Notes under the pieces: model-generated
What the model was told of the DNA's origin: nothing
Database searches by the model: none
The model's input: only the letters and a program-made list of their open reading frames with translations
Origin: Hyaloperonospora brassicae
Taxonomy: Eukaryota > Oomycota > Peronosporomycetes > Peronosporales > Peronosporaceae
DNA: 64,000 nt
NCBI GenBank assembly: GCA_947650285.1
Contig: CANTFL010001484.1
Coordinates: forward strand, 434,001-498,000
Direction of reading: 5' to 3'
Made by a program: the position numbers and the translations under genes
In this document: piece after piece, positions 42,701 to 52,029 of the stretch
Numbering within the stretch: position 1 is the stretch's first letter
Layout of the letters: each line of letters opens with the position of its first letter

Positions 42701-44979
42701 CGATTTCCCCCCGAAAAGACTGCCGACTCAAAGTATCGATGCCTCCTCCAACGGTGGAAACGGATGAAGAGTTGTTGGTGGCCAGTTTCGACGGATCGGC
42801 TAGGATCAAAAGGAAAGGAGGGTCGTACAGTGCTGTGGTATGGAAGTTACCCGAGTGGACGATTGTGGCGGCAGAATCTAGATATGCTCACGATTTGACT
42901 GTGAATGAAGCGGAGTATAATGGCTTGCTATTGTGCTTTGAGTTACTCGCCGATCTGGACAGGGGGCGAGTAATTCTGTGTGGAGATTCCAATTTGGTAA
43001 TTCGGCAAATGCGCGGTGAGATCGACTGCAAGGCACCGGGCCTTCAGCTTCTGAGACACAAAGCGTTGGAGAAGCTGCGGTCATGGCCTAGTCACGAGTT
43101 TCTACATATGAAGCGAGAGTGGAATCAGAGCGCAGATCGACTAGCCAGCACAGCGTTGCAGAACGAAAAAGGAAGAACAATTGTAGCTGAAGAAGATCGG
43201 CAAGATCTGATGACACTGAACCGTCTCGACGAATTGTTGAAGCCCAAGCAAGATGGTCAGCTGGCTCGGGTAACTGCAATCACGAGATCGGCCGAGAGGA
43301 TACGTCATGAACCTGAAGTGATACAGGAAGAGATAGTGCAGCGAATTAGGATTCAACGGATTGTCCAGGCTCAAGATGAAGAGCGTTGGATTGTTAATCT
43401 CAAGAAGTATCTAAGTGGCGATGTGTCAAACTTGGACGCGGGAGCAGTGAAGGTATGCGCAAAACTGGCGCCGGAGTACGAGATCGATGAGAGCGATCTG
43501 CTATTTTTCTGCCCCACGGCGAAAAGAAAGTCAGAAGATCGTGATGGTTTGATGCGGTTGGTGATCCCTGAGACGTTGCAACAAGACTTCTTGCACCACT
43601 ATCATACGAGTCTAGAAGGAGGCCACCAGGGTATCGGCCGAACCTATCAGAAGATTAGATCGCGATTCCATTGGAGAGGACTGTACCGGAGCGTTCAACG
43701 ATATGTGGGCGAATGTATCGACTGTGAAACCGGAAAAGGAAGCCCGATGATTCATGGGAGATCCCCGGGGAATCTACACGCATCCTATCCATTCCAGATC
43801 ATAGCAATGGATCATATACCGTCGTTGCCCAAGTCCATCAAGGGGAACACCGAACTGCTCATTTGGGTGGACCTCTTCTCGGGATATGTAATTGCAAAGG
43901 CTAGCTCTTCACGGACGGCACAAACAATAGCGGAAAATTACGAAGAATGTGTGTTTCGACGCTTCGGGGCTAGCGAGGCTATCAGGCACGATCGAGAACC
44001 GGGATTTATGTCCGACTTCTTTCGAGCCTTCAGCCGGATCGTAGGACAAAAACAGCGTGCTACCATGGCTTACAGGCCACAAGCAAATGGAACAGCCGAG
44101 CGAATGGTGCAAACCTTGACGCATTCGCTCAAGATGTACGTGGCTGAAGTTGACCAACGAGACTGGGATGAGTATGCTGAGCGGCTCACATTTGCCATCA
44201 ACACCGCTCAAGATCGAGTTCGAGGGGACACCCCATTCTATCTGATTCATGGATGGGACCCGCGATCAACGTTGGAAGCTACGTTATCAGTGGGAAACAC
44301 GAGGACGAGAGATCGCGATCCAAAGCGGTGGAGATATAGTATTCAAAGACAATATCAGCGAGCTCGATCAGCGGTGAATGATCAACTACGACTTGCGATC
44401 CACGAGAGGGCAGATCGCCATAACGAAGACGTAGAACAACACGAGATCGAAGTGGGAACGCAAGTTTGGCTATACCTGGATCGAGTTAAAGAAGGATATG
44501 CGAAGAAGCTAGCGCACATGTGGCATGGGCCATTCCGAGTTGCAGACATATGTGGAGATCACGCTGTGAAACTGGAGATCGCTGGGACCCCGTATCGGCT
44601 ATTTCCGATTGTACATTTATCGAAGCTGAAGAAGGTAAAAACGTTCCCTGAACGGCCGAAGGATCAGCTTACGATAGACGAAGCAGATCGTTTGGACTTT
44701 GATGAAGCTTTGCTGCCAGAAGACAGTTGGGAGAGCGATCTCGAAGAGGGAGAATACGAAGTAGAAGAAATATTGGACGTGCGATCTGGTAGGAAAACCC
44801 GTTATGGGCGAGTACACCGACAGTTTCTGGTGAAGTGGAAGGGACATCCCGATTTAAGTTGGGTGGATGAGGCCGATCTGAGTTGTGGGGCGATCTTGCA
44901 AGAGTTTGAACGGAACCGAGTGAGTCGAAACCGTTTTGAAGCAATGCAGTCTCACGAAGGCAAGTCGGACGAACCTTAA
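39736..44979 (+). CDS. pol: Chromovirus Pol polyprotein (PR-RT-RH-aRH-IN-chromodomain)
   Basis: The predicted Pol has 1747 residues from the first ATG; the frame is already open from 39625, just before the gag stop. Domains in order: aspartic protease with FDSGAEVS (72-79); reverse transcriptase from about 545, with MPFGLKNAP and the catalytic YIDD near 698 (YVDD is commoner); a first RNase H near 857-920, where the usual Asp is Tyr (VVYASKWAV); a second RNase H near 1013-1140 with FDGSA, NEAEYNGLL, GDSNLVIRQ and NQSADRLAS; integrase with an HHCC zinc finger (about 1285-1335) and a DDE core (AMDHIPSL, IRHDREPG, NGTAERMV); and a C-terminal chromodomain at about 1675-1725 (VEEILDVRSG, then FLVKWKGHPDLSWV). 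The second RNase H has the active-site pattern the first has lost. The chromodomain would direct integration to marked chromatin. Confidence 0.95.
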   Translation: METNISRSKLKRVASVAHLKRIDEYSRSEPTMEIELAYGESRGYWKHYSPGKWFKQAKAVGKINNVKATLLFDSGAEVSIIDTTFAREVGCNIDESQRQECIGIGEAPYMTIGRTKIKVTLAGSLVYYFNVWVGDLAGQEAILGMDFMVPAGVRLDLADGALCLPEEIRIHLAGRRPAYGSKIQHITAKDQHVVIPVGESREVKIGIGGAKMKLWVARGPDWVPTVISGFGSRKYLQMTNTGDREIILPTHTILGLWTEGDMVPRTQGFVTVGSGKYKEWQTLAYEATTDRVKELPKEHTGPLVDRPTYATPKRIVKRPSDTLKNLSPAISTVTHQTNNGESQKADAVVAKEETVNRAELLWMENDHEIGTQHATKGDRDIDQEWLRDMSSLSKADPTGKLLRSEQPGEMKEPKEEAMLKTEDVEIAGTPVYYHESGDLFAEDIEQHMAVLPEMSATTEEVTIEDIQIGDPDMPLTTDQQRLRSLIWKSRHILMGRGNALPPAARGAICDIDVGGAAPIAQRVRPVAPKYREKLSDLIKGLLAAKIVQPSTSPWASPIVVIIKKNGVDIRLCIDYRRVNQLTRLMVYPMPLISDLLEDLDKALWYCSLDMASGFWVVEMTERAKLISAFVTPFGLFEWLRMPFGLKNAPQIYQRLVDNALYGYLKIGQRSSADGQIDVFKDGEPETDRRPSILGRRSYIDDILIPATSWESLYAKVERLLEACDKWNLSISLTKSFWGCRKVDYLGHQVSIDGLEAQPKNLESLVNIPFPSTLRAMQSFLGSLNYYRRFIEDFAVYAAVLYELRESDFFEIGRSQLAAGEEWLNEDRWKEAKVAFTMLKAKIATAPMLKHFDPDRPPVIVVYASKWAVSAALIQEYEGVYHPVTFTSRTLKPNELNYGTVEKEVLALLRVLDVCYTTLASREITVLTRHSTLAWLMQSRGLNGRLGRWAALLSNWTMEVKRCEKGEEEILGMLAASITPREEVEEMLIAISPRKDCRLKVSMPPPTVETDEELLVASFDGSARIKRKGGSYSAVVWKLPEWTIVAAESRYAHDLTVNEAEYNGLLLCFELLADLDRGRVILCGDSNLVIRQMRGEIDCKAPGLQLLRHKALEKLRSWPSHEFLHMKREWNQSADRLASTALQNEKGRTIVAEEDRQDLMTLNRLDELLKPKQDGQLARVTAITRSAERIRHEPEVIQEEIVQRIRIQRIVQAQDEERWIVNLKKYLSGDVSNLDAGAVKVCAKLAPEYEIDESDLLFFCPTAKRKSEDRDGLMRLVIPETLQQDFLHHYHTSLEGGHQGIGRTYQKIRSRFHWRGLYRSVQRYVGECIDCETGKGSPMIHGRSPGNLHASYPFQIIAMDHIPSLPKSIKGNTELLIWVDLFSGYVIAKASSSRTAQTIAENYEECVFRRFGASEAIRHDREPGFMSDFFRAFSRIVGQKQRATMAYRPQANGTAERMVQTLTHSLKMYVAEVDQRDWDEYAERLTFAINTAQDRVRGDTPFYLIHGWDPRSTLEATLSVGNTRTRDRDPKRWRYSIQRQYQRARSAVNDQLRLAIHERADRHNEDVEQHEIEVGTQVWLYLDRVKEGYAKKLAHMWHGPFRVADICGDHAVKLEIAGTPYRLFPIVHLSKLKKVKTFPERPKDQLTIDEADRLDFDEALLPEDSWESDLEEGEYEVEEILDVRSGRKTRYGRVHRQFLVKWKGHPDLSWVDEADLSCGAILQEFERNRVSRNRFEAMQSHEGKSDEP

Positions 44980-45234
44980 CGATCTGGATAGGTATGCTGG
45001 GAGGCGGTAAATGCGGATGGAAGGGTTGAAAGATGTGCTAGACGGTAGCATATGCTGGTGGAGGGTGTTTTTGTGTGTGAGTATGGAGATAGTCAAGTGA
45101 ATTACCCTACTGAATGATGTGGAGCGAGAAGGATCGAGGTCGTGGAAGTTACAAAGAATGAAGTATCAAAAAGAAGATGATTGAATGACTTACACGAGTA
45201 TGAAAGACGATCGGGCTTGGACACCGATCTTGGA

Positions 45235-47982
45235 CTAAGATGATGGAGCAGGCTTGAACTTGTCCTGTAGACGAGGGATCTGCGATCCGGGGTGATCCCA
45301 ATAGGCGTTACGGAACTGATTGCGCCAAGGATCCTCTTGGTCCGCCATATCCAATGCCTCTAACAAGTCGGCGGGGTCGTTAGAGTGTCCTAACCCTGGA
45401 TACCAAACTCGTTCTTCATGTGGGCGCGGATAGTGGAGGAAGAAGGGATCCAGCAAGATGTCGAGATCGCAGTGGCCAGCGATCATGCCGTTGAGTATCA
45501 TCTTCAAGAAGTTCTTCCAACGTGCTCCAAAACGAGATCGGCGTTGCTTTCGTTGACGCCAGAATGTTTGCATGAACCGGTCGGATCGTCGTTGGGCCTG
45601 GGAGATCGGGAAAGCATGAGTGGACTCCCACAGAGCTTGGCGATGAGTGGACTCGAGCTCCAGGTAGCGATGGCTCATGTCGCTGTACCATCCAGTCATG
45701 GTGAACGATATCGGGTTCACGGGGACCACGACATTATCCCAAGGGGCGGTAGCGTAAAGAGACTCGATGTGTTGCCGTGAGATCAGCCCAGAAGCCCAAG
45801 TCCCCGTAGGCGGGGCTCTCCCATGATTGTGGAAAGGGAACAGAAAATTCCTGGGCTTGGAGTAGTGGTGAAACAGCAGCTCAATGGTCATGGTCCGCAC
45901 ACAAATCATCGCGATGCGCGAAACTGACCATGGAGCGATCTCGGAAGCCACCCGTCGGGAAGGCGCCAGATAGTTGGGAATCCACCGATCCCGTGGCTGC
46001 TGGAGTGGCGGAAGGTTGTCGAAATCAACGGAAGAAATGATTCTGTTAGCCACTGGGCGCGTCGGAAGGATGATGCTGTTATCGCTGTCGGACAAATGGC
46101 GATCCGAAAGCGCAGTGGACCCCGGAGGCGGACTAACGGAGCCAGTCTCTCTGTGTGTCTCCCCTGTCGGCGACGCCTCCACATCTTCCACGTAACCATC
46201 ATCTTGAATTTCAACTACGGGAACAGCCGCGACCGGAGTGGACGGGTACGAAAGATAACGAGGCTCCGGAGCGGCTGGAGAGGGCGACCGCGATAGTGTC
46301 TGAGCCAACATAGTAGCTGCGGAAGAAGCGGGAGCAACCTGAGCAGCCGGAGAGGGGTCCGGAATTGAAGATCGGGCAGCCGATCTAGGTTGACGACGAG
46401 CGGCCGATCTCGAGTGGGACAATACAGAACGAGTTAAATCGTCCGAGCTGGAGTCCGACCCGGTCAGTTCCCCACTTCCCGATCCCGCCCCAGAAGTCGT
46501 GGACGAAGGCGGAGAAGAAGAGGAATCGGATGAAAGCTCGGGTGGGTCCGATCTGGGAAGTTTCTTGGAAGGTGTTGAGGGGTTCAACGACAATAGCCGG
46601 GAGGCCACACGGGAGGTAGAAGAGTCTCGGGATCGTGACCTTAGTTGAACACGCCGACGCTTGGCAGGCGGGCCAGACGATCTCGATCTGGACCTACGGG
46701 CAAGCGATCTCGATCTCTGGGTAGTGGAAGCGGGTGGCGATCTGGCCTGAGTAGCACTCGTAGGCGTCGGTCGAACGGTCAATGTAGAGGATTGGGACCC
46801 GAGTATGGCACTGTTCAGTGTGTCGAGCAGCGCTCGGTGCTCGGCTATGGCCCGATCCCGATCGTGTTCCGCCACCTGTAGCTGGTCGTGTACCGTGAGG
46901 TGTTCCGCAAGCTGACGACGGAGGTTGGCGTTTTCCAGCCGCGAAAGTGCCAACTGACCCTCCAGAGGAGTCAAGCCATCCACTTGTTGTATGAGATCGC
47001 TGATCGAAGCCAGTCCCTCTGCGATCTCCGCCTGAGATCGAGCCAATTGCTCCTTCAAGTGCAAAACATCTATGTGAAGGAAAGACCTGTCGGAGGTCAG
47101 CTGGTCGCGCTGCCGTCGGAGAGAATTAAGCTCAGCTTGGAGCGAGTGCATTTGAGTCCTCAAAGCGTTCACCTGTCGTTCCAAGCTGCCTTGATCCTCC
47201 TCGTTGGCACGTAACAAAGCGCGTAGTCGACGAACCTCCTCCGATTGATCGCGATGTGTCTGCAGAGCTCGTTTACAGTCGCTTAAAGAATGTACTGCGT
47301 CGACGTAGCGGCCCTGCATCCAATCGTATCGACGCTGGACGAAGGAGACGAAGGGGGCGACCAGTTCATGCAGAGAATCAATTTCTTTGTCCAAACGATC
47401 CCCCCGGGCGACCGCATCTCGGTATAAATGCTGAAGCTCATGAATGGTGTCGGCTTGGCTGCGGAAGGTGGCCTCGCGATCCCATAAATAAGAGATCGTA
47501 GCCAACGTAAGACGAACGTCGTCGGCAGAAACTCTTGGAACGCGGCCGGTAACGTCCGCAGCTGGAGCAGACTCTGTACGAGACTCACTAATGGCCAGGG
47601 CGTCGGACCTAAATGCACCCAGAGTCGCCGGAGGTACGGGAAGTGAGGACGGTTCAAACGGACGATCTGGTGAGTCCGTGACGATCGAGGGCGATCCGAC
47701 CGAACGGGAATCACTTAAAGACTCACGTCGATCCGGCGATCCAGACGGTAAGTCTTGGGTTGGAGACGAGGGTCTGGTCGGCTGTCGATCTGGCGATCTC
47801 GTGGCGATCACTGGCGATCCGGCCGAATGTAGACGACTGGGGGATGCATGTCGATCAGGGACGATGGGAGCATACCGCCCGCGATCCGGCGATCCAGGTG
47901 ACGGGTCGCGATCCGGAGACAGGAACACGGTGGAGCCTTCCGACGAGATCGGCGAGGTGGGGAGATGCGTCGGAGAGACCAT
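45235..47982 (-). CDS. Antisense ORF of the chromovirus, RS-rich coiled-coil protein
   Basis: I do not recognise this 915-residue protein. The frame is open another 34 codons upstream, into the edge of the 3' LTR, but only from a GTG, so the ATG at 47982 is chosen. Residues about 20-110 are Ser/Pro-rich with recurring SPDR. About 165-390 form heptad-like helices typical of a coiled coil (EEVRRLRALLRANEEDQGSL region). About 414-456 are RS dipeptides with a PAKRRRV nuclear-localisation-like motif. About 480-640 are Ser-rich. The last 270 residues look folded, with many aromatic residues (for example WWKNFLKM-like helices and HPGSQIPRLQDKF near the end). It is convergent with pol, 255 bp between the stops, and lies next to the 3' LTR, which would have to drive it in antisense. 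Extra antisense ORFs are known in some plant gypsy elements; relationship to those is unknown. Confidence 0.72.
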   Translation of the reverse strand: MVSPTHLPTSPISSEGSTVFLSPDRDPSPGSPDRGRYAPIVPDRHASPSRLHSAGSPVIATRSPDRQPTRPSSPTQDLPSGSPDRRESLSDSRSVGSPSIVTDSPDRPFEPSSLPVPPATLGAFRSDALAISESRTESAPAADVTGRVPRVSADDVRLTLATISYLWDREATFRSQADTIHELQHLYRDAVARGDRLDKEIDSLHELVAPFVSFVQRRYDWMQGRYVDAVHSLSDCKRALQTHRDQSEEVRRLRALLRANEEDQGSLERQVNALRTQMHSLQAELNSLRRQRDQLTSDRSFLHIDVLHLKEQLARSQAEIAEGLASISDLIQQVDGLTPLEGQLALSRLENANLRRQLAEHLTVHDQLQVAEHDRDRAIAEHRALLDTLNSAILGSQSSTLTVRPTPTSATQARSPPASTTQRSRSLARRSRSRSSGPPAKRRRVQLRSRSRDSSTSRVASRLLSLNPSTPSKKLPRSDPPELSSDSSSSPPSSTTSGAGSGSGELTGSDSSSDDLTRSVLSHSRSAARRQPRSAARSSIPDPSPAAQVAPASSAATMLAQTLSRSPSPAAPEPRYLSYPSTPVAAVPVVEIQDDGYVEDVEASPTGETHRETGSVSPPPGSTALSDRHLSDSDNSIILPTRPVANRIISSVDFDNLPPLQQPRDRWIPNYLAPSRRVASEIAPWSVSRIAMICVRTMTIELLFHHYSKPRNFLFPFHNHGRAPPTGTWASGLISRQHIESLYATAPWDNVVVPVNPISFTMTGWYSDMSHRYLELESTHRQALWESTHAFPISQAQRRSDRFMQTFWRQRKQRRSRFGARWKNFLKMILNGMIAGHCDLDILLDPFFLHYPRPHEERVWYPGLGHSNDPADLLEALDMADQEDPWRNQFRNAYWDHPGSQIPRLQDKFKPAPSS

Positions 47983-48070
47983 GATATGGACTTGAGTGGT
48001 TGGAGCAAAGTTGATGAGTGACGGCACTGAGGTCAATTGCTGTACAATGGACTTCAGTGCAGGGGGCGGT

Positions 48071-49935
48071 TGTGGCAAAGTCACTAATCAAATTTTCTAC
48101 GAGGATCGGTGACCACATATTTGAGGCGCCACTTACTGGTGGAGAATTAGACCACGGGACCTGGCGATCCAATGAGAGATGGGAGGCGATCCCAACGGAG
48201 AAAGACGATACGATCCAACTGTCGTCAGACTGACGGGTATCGAACGATCTGAGACGGGGCGTGAAAAGGGATGATTCCCATGCTGCGATCTGGGACAAGG
48301 AATGATTGTAACGGTGCGATCTGGGACAAGGGACTGGATTGTACTAAACGGCTGATCTGAAGCAGAATTACTCTGGGAAAGGTGCATCTGGGACCAGACG
48401 ATGCGAAGTGACTCTGTGACAAAGGTGTTGAAATCTATTAGATCGGTGACATTCTATACCGGGCTCCCAAAAGAAGTACTGATTTAGGTTAATTATGGAC
48501 CGATCTGGAATTGTGGATGTTGGTGGGAGTCCGGGGGACCGTTGTAAGAACTATGGATGGTCCCATTGAGCAGATAGACCCTTGGGAATGGTATTGGAGT
48601 ACACACAATGAACGGAAACGACATATAGGGCCGGATCGCACTGTGTCGAGCCTACTCGATCTCGAATTGGACATCAGATCGGTCATGTTCCCTGCTGGTT
48701 ATGGATATATCGATGATGGAGCTATCGTATGATGATGTAAATGCTTGTTGAAGGTCTATGAGAGATGTCCCAAAAGTTCAGACCGAAAGAGCCAGTGGAA
48801 GCCGGTCGAATGGACGTCGCAAAATGGATTTAGGCACATTCCTTATTTGGGTACTATTTTGGACCTTTCGGTACCAAAATTGGGTATTTGGTACCGTATT
48901 TGGAATTTGGTCCCTTTTTTGGTGTCTAGGTACGATATCGGGAGTATTGGCGCTATCTTTGGAGTACAGGTCACGAGATTTCGACACGTGTTCAAAGGGG
49001 CGGTCAAGCTTAAAGGTGATATCGACTTGGAGAGTGACCTACGGTTGGGAATAGGCTTAAGGATAGGTTGGCTATTAATTTGGTTGGTTAATAAACAGAC
49101 TTGAACTCTACTTCTTCTGCTCACGACGCACGTTCCCCTCCCCTCTTCTCCGGGCAAGATTGATTTGGCTTCCCCGGCGGGTCAAGGCGCGCGTGTTACA
49201 AGGACACAGAAGACCGATCTTGGATTGTTGGCCAAGATCGAGAAGAGCGATCTCGGGATATTTGGCCCGGATCGATCAAGTACTCACACTCAACTCAACT
49301 GCTAGGGTAGCAGCAACATCAGGAAAAGGAAAAGGACATTGGACACAAGATCGCGAGACGGCGCAAGTGGTCAGAAGATCGGGACAAGGCGTTCAAGACA
49401 AGACCGAGCAAGATCGTTTTGATTTACTGGACAGATCGGCACGTTTCATTTTGGCGAAACCCAGGACCGATCTGCCCACATTGCGCACTTCCGGCAAGAT
49501 CGGCCGATCCCGAGACTAGATTGGACCGATCCCAACGCAAGATCGACGCAAGACAATTATTTGCTGAGTGAAGATTTCCGCACAGCGAAGACCCCGATCC
49601 CGAAGACAAATCGAGATCGGTGTGATTCAAGATCGAGATCGCGACATCGCCCAAGAGTGACTGCCGCGACTCAAGATCAAGATCGCAGAACCCCCGTTCG
49701 TGGTGTGAAGATTTCCGCACCGGAAGCGAACGCTCAACCCAACCTCTCAGCGAGATCGACATCTCCCAAGGCCGTTACGAAGAGCTCAAGCCAGCCCAAC
49801 CGACGGGTACACAAGGTGAGCACAAGGTTATACAGCAAGGCACGGATCGGAGTACCCCCTCCGTGAGTCGGCAAGTCTGGGCAAGTGGAAGATTGACACT
49901 CACTAAAGTAATTTTGTGAGATCGACTTCACCACA
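48071..49935 (+). repeat. 3' LTR of the chromovirus
   Basis: This 1,865-bp LTR is identical to 35278-37142 except for two C-to-T differences seen. A short purine-rich tract (agggggcgg, 48061-48069) lies just upstream and is the likely plus-strand primer. The LTR is followed by the target duplication CTAG. Confidence 0.95.
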
Positions 49936-52029
49936 CTAGCAGTACTGAGAGAAATAGTCGTCCAAATGCCAAAACGGGCAATGGGCGTGGGTCCAGCGCT
50001 GTTGCTATAACGCAATAGCGAAGCGGACCACCGAAACATGGACGGGGTCAGTAGGGGCGGAGCGCTCTACTGATCCTGAAACCTTAAAAGATTTTGAAAA
50101 TCTCTTAAAGAAAGTTTCTCCAGACATACAATCGTTGTGTGTCTTTGCACCTGGTGATGTGACATCACTAACTACCATGAAGTAAAAGTGACAAAAGATT
50201 TGTCACTTTCGCGCCCTAGTTATATGTGAGGCGTCGAACTAGTTTGTTCGTCACCAGTCACTAGAGGTCAGTCGGCTTAAATTCGCTGAGCGCTACACTC
50301 CCCTGACGTCAATGCAGCCCGCCCTGCCACAGGCGCATCAATAACCGCTAAGATATGTGTAGTAGGAATCCACTACACGTTAGAGGGCGAACATTACGAT
50401 GATGACTTCATAGTACTGGATCTGGATGACAAATTTGATATCATCCTGGGACAACCTTGGCTCAGAAGATACGAGCCAATGGTGGGCTGGCAGCATCTAT
50501 CCGTGAAGATGCCTGCCGCTTGTTCATCAGATGACCATCTGATGAACGTCATGGAGCGTTTACAAGCGTGTGGATGTACTGCAAGTGATTGCAATGGCCT
50601 TACTTGCAGTACGGTCGTTTGCACTACTGCACAAGACCCCAGTATAGCTCTTTGATACACTGGAGCAAGCTCCCGGAGGGTGTGCAGATGTACAGGTATC
50701 ACCGAAGGTCCACCACTCGAAAAGGTCGAGTGGATCGGGACATGGATGCATGCCAAGCTGGCAACATTCCAGAAAGAAGAAACATGTTGCCACCAAAGGG
50801 CCCACGGTCATCCTAGGTCGACTGGAAAGTCAACCACAGAGGACCAGTCCCTGACTGCGGTTGCACAGCCACAGTCAGAAGACGTCGAGGGAACGAGTTC
50901 CCACGTCCAAGAGGAAGGCATTCCTCAAGAGTCGCTTGCTGAAGGATTAGGCCTTCAGCAATTAGTGGAACGGAGTTACCAGGAAGTAATTGAAACGTTG
51001 AACGTCTTGGTCAATGACGGGTCAAGCGTAGACTCTTGTACACTTGATTTGATTGTGCCTCCAAAGTTATTTTTGGTGATATACCAGTTGCCAACGCTAG
51101 TACCACAACGGTTTATGCGTGATCTTCGTAGTGAATAAGTCAAGCAGATCTGCATCCTCGTCACAGAAGATGAGTATGTGACCGATAATTGGTCGGCAAC
51201 AGTATTTGCTGAGAACAAACGGGTTTTCAGTAGCTCATTTATGGACGAAATGTTCTCGATGAAAAGACTTGGATTAAACGACACAAATCCTAATTACGGG
51301 AGTCGTTTCAGGCAAATCCTTTTTTTAAGGATTTGATTGAATACTAGGATGTGTTTCCTGAATCCTTGCCATGCGAGTTGCCCAAGGACAAAGGCACTCG
51401 ACACGAGATCGATCTCAAACTGGGCTCGAATTACTGTGTCATGAATCAGTGGCCACTGCCTCGTGAAAAAGTGCTAGCGATCGACAAGTTCTTTGCCGAT
51501 CGCTTAGCAGCGGGCCATGTGAGGGAATCAACATCCCCTCACAGCTCTTCGGCCTTTTGTGTGCGAAAGGCTACAGGAGGATGGCGGATAGTGCACGCGT
51601 TCAACAAGTTGAACGCTGCAACGGTACCGGCTCAGATGCCGATACCGAGGAAGGACGTGATCATAGATGGTATGTCAAAGAGTACCATCTTCTCGTCCAT
51701 GGATCTGATGGATGGATTCGGTCATATCCTTATGCGTGAACGGGGCATCCAGTACACGGCAGTGAGGACCTCCAGCGGTATGCTGTGGGAGTGGCTAGTG
51801 ATGCTACAGAGTCTGAGCAATGCCCGTGCAACATTCAACAGATGTGTAACAAATTTGTTGAGACCGCTGCGGGATTTCGCACCGAGTTACTTCGACGATG
51901 TGTTCGTCCATTGCCCGTCTATGGACGGGAAAAAGGACTTTGAAGTTCACAGAACTCACGTTCGTCGGGTTCTTTAACTTATGCGGAAGAATAAGTTGTA
52001 AGCCAGCCTCAAGAAGTGTATATTTGCGG

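Larger units (their letters stand above)
35278..49935 (+). mobile_element. Young GATC-rich chromovirus (Ty3/gypsy) with antisense ORF
   Basis: This 14,658-bp element is inserted in the gag of an older gypsy element. It is flanked by an exact 4-bp duplication CTAG (35274-35277 and 49936-49939). The LTRs are 1,865 bp each, with TGTGG...CCACA ends. The gag and pol ORFs are uninterrupted. Unusual traits are the 915-codon ORF on the opposite strand between pol and the 3' LTR, and a very high density of GATC. It looks intact and recent. Confidence 0.95.

Noticed and set aside
47983..48084. Longer version of the antisense ORF (949 codons)
   Set aside because: The additional 34 codons start with GTG inside the LTR edge; the first ATG is at 47982.
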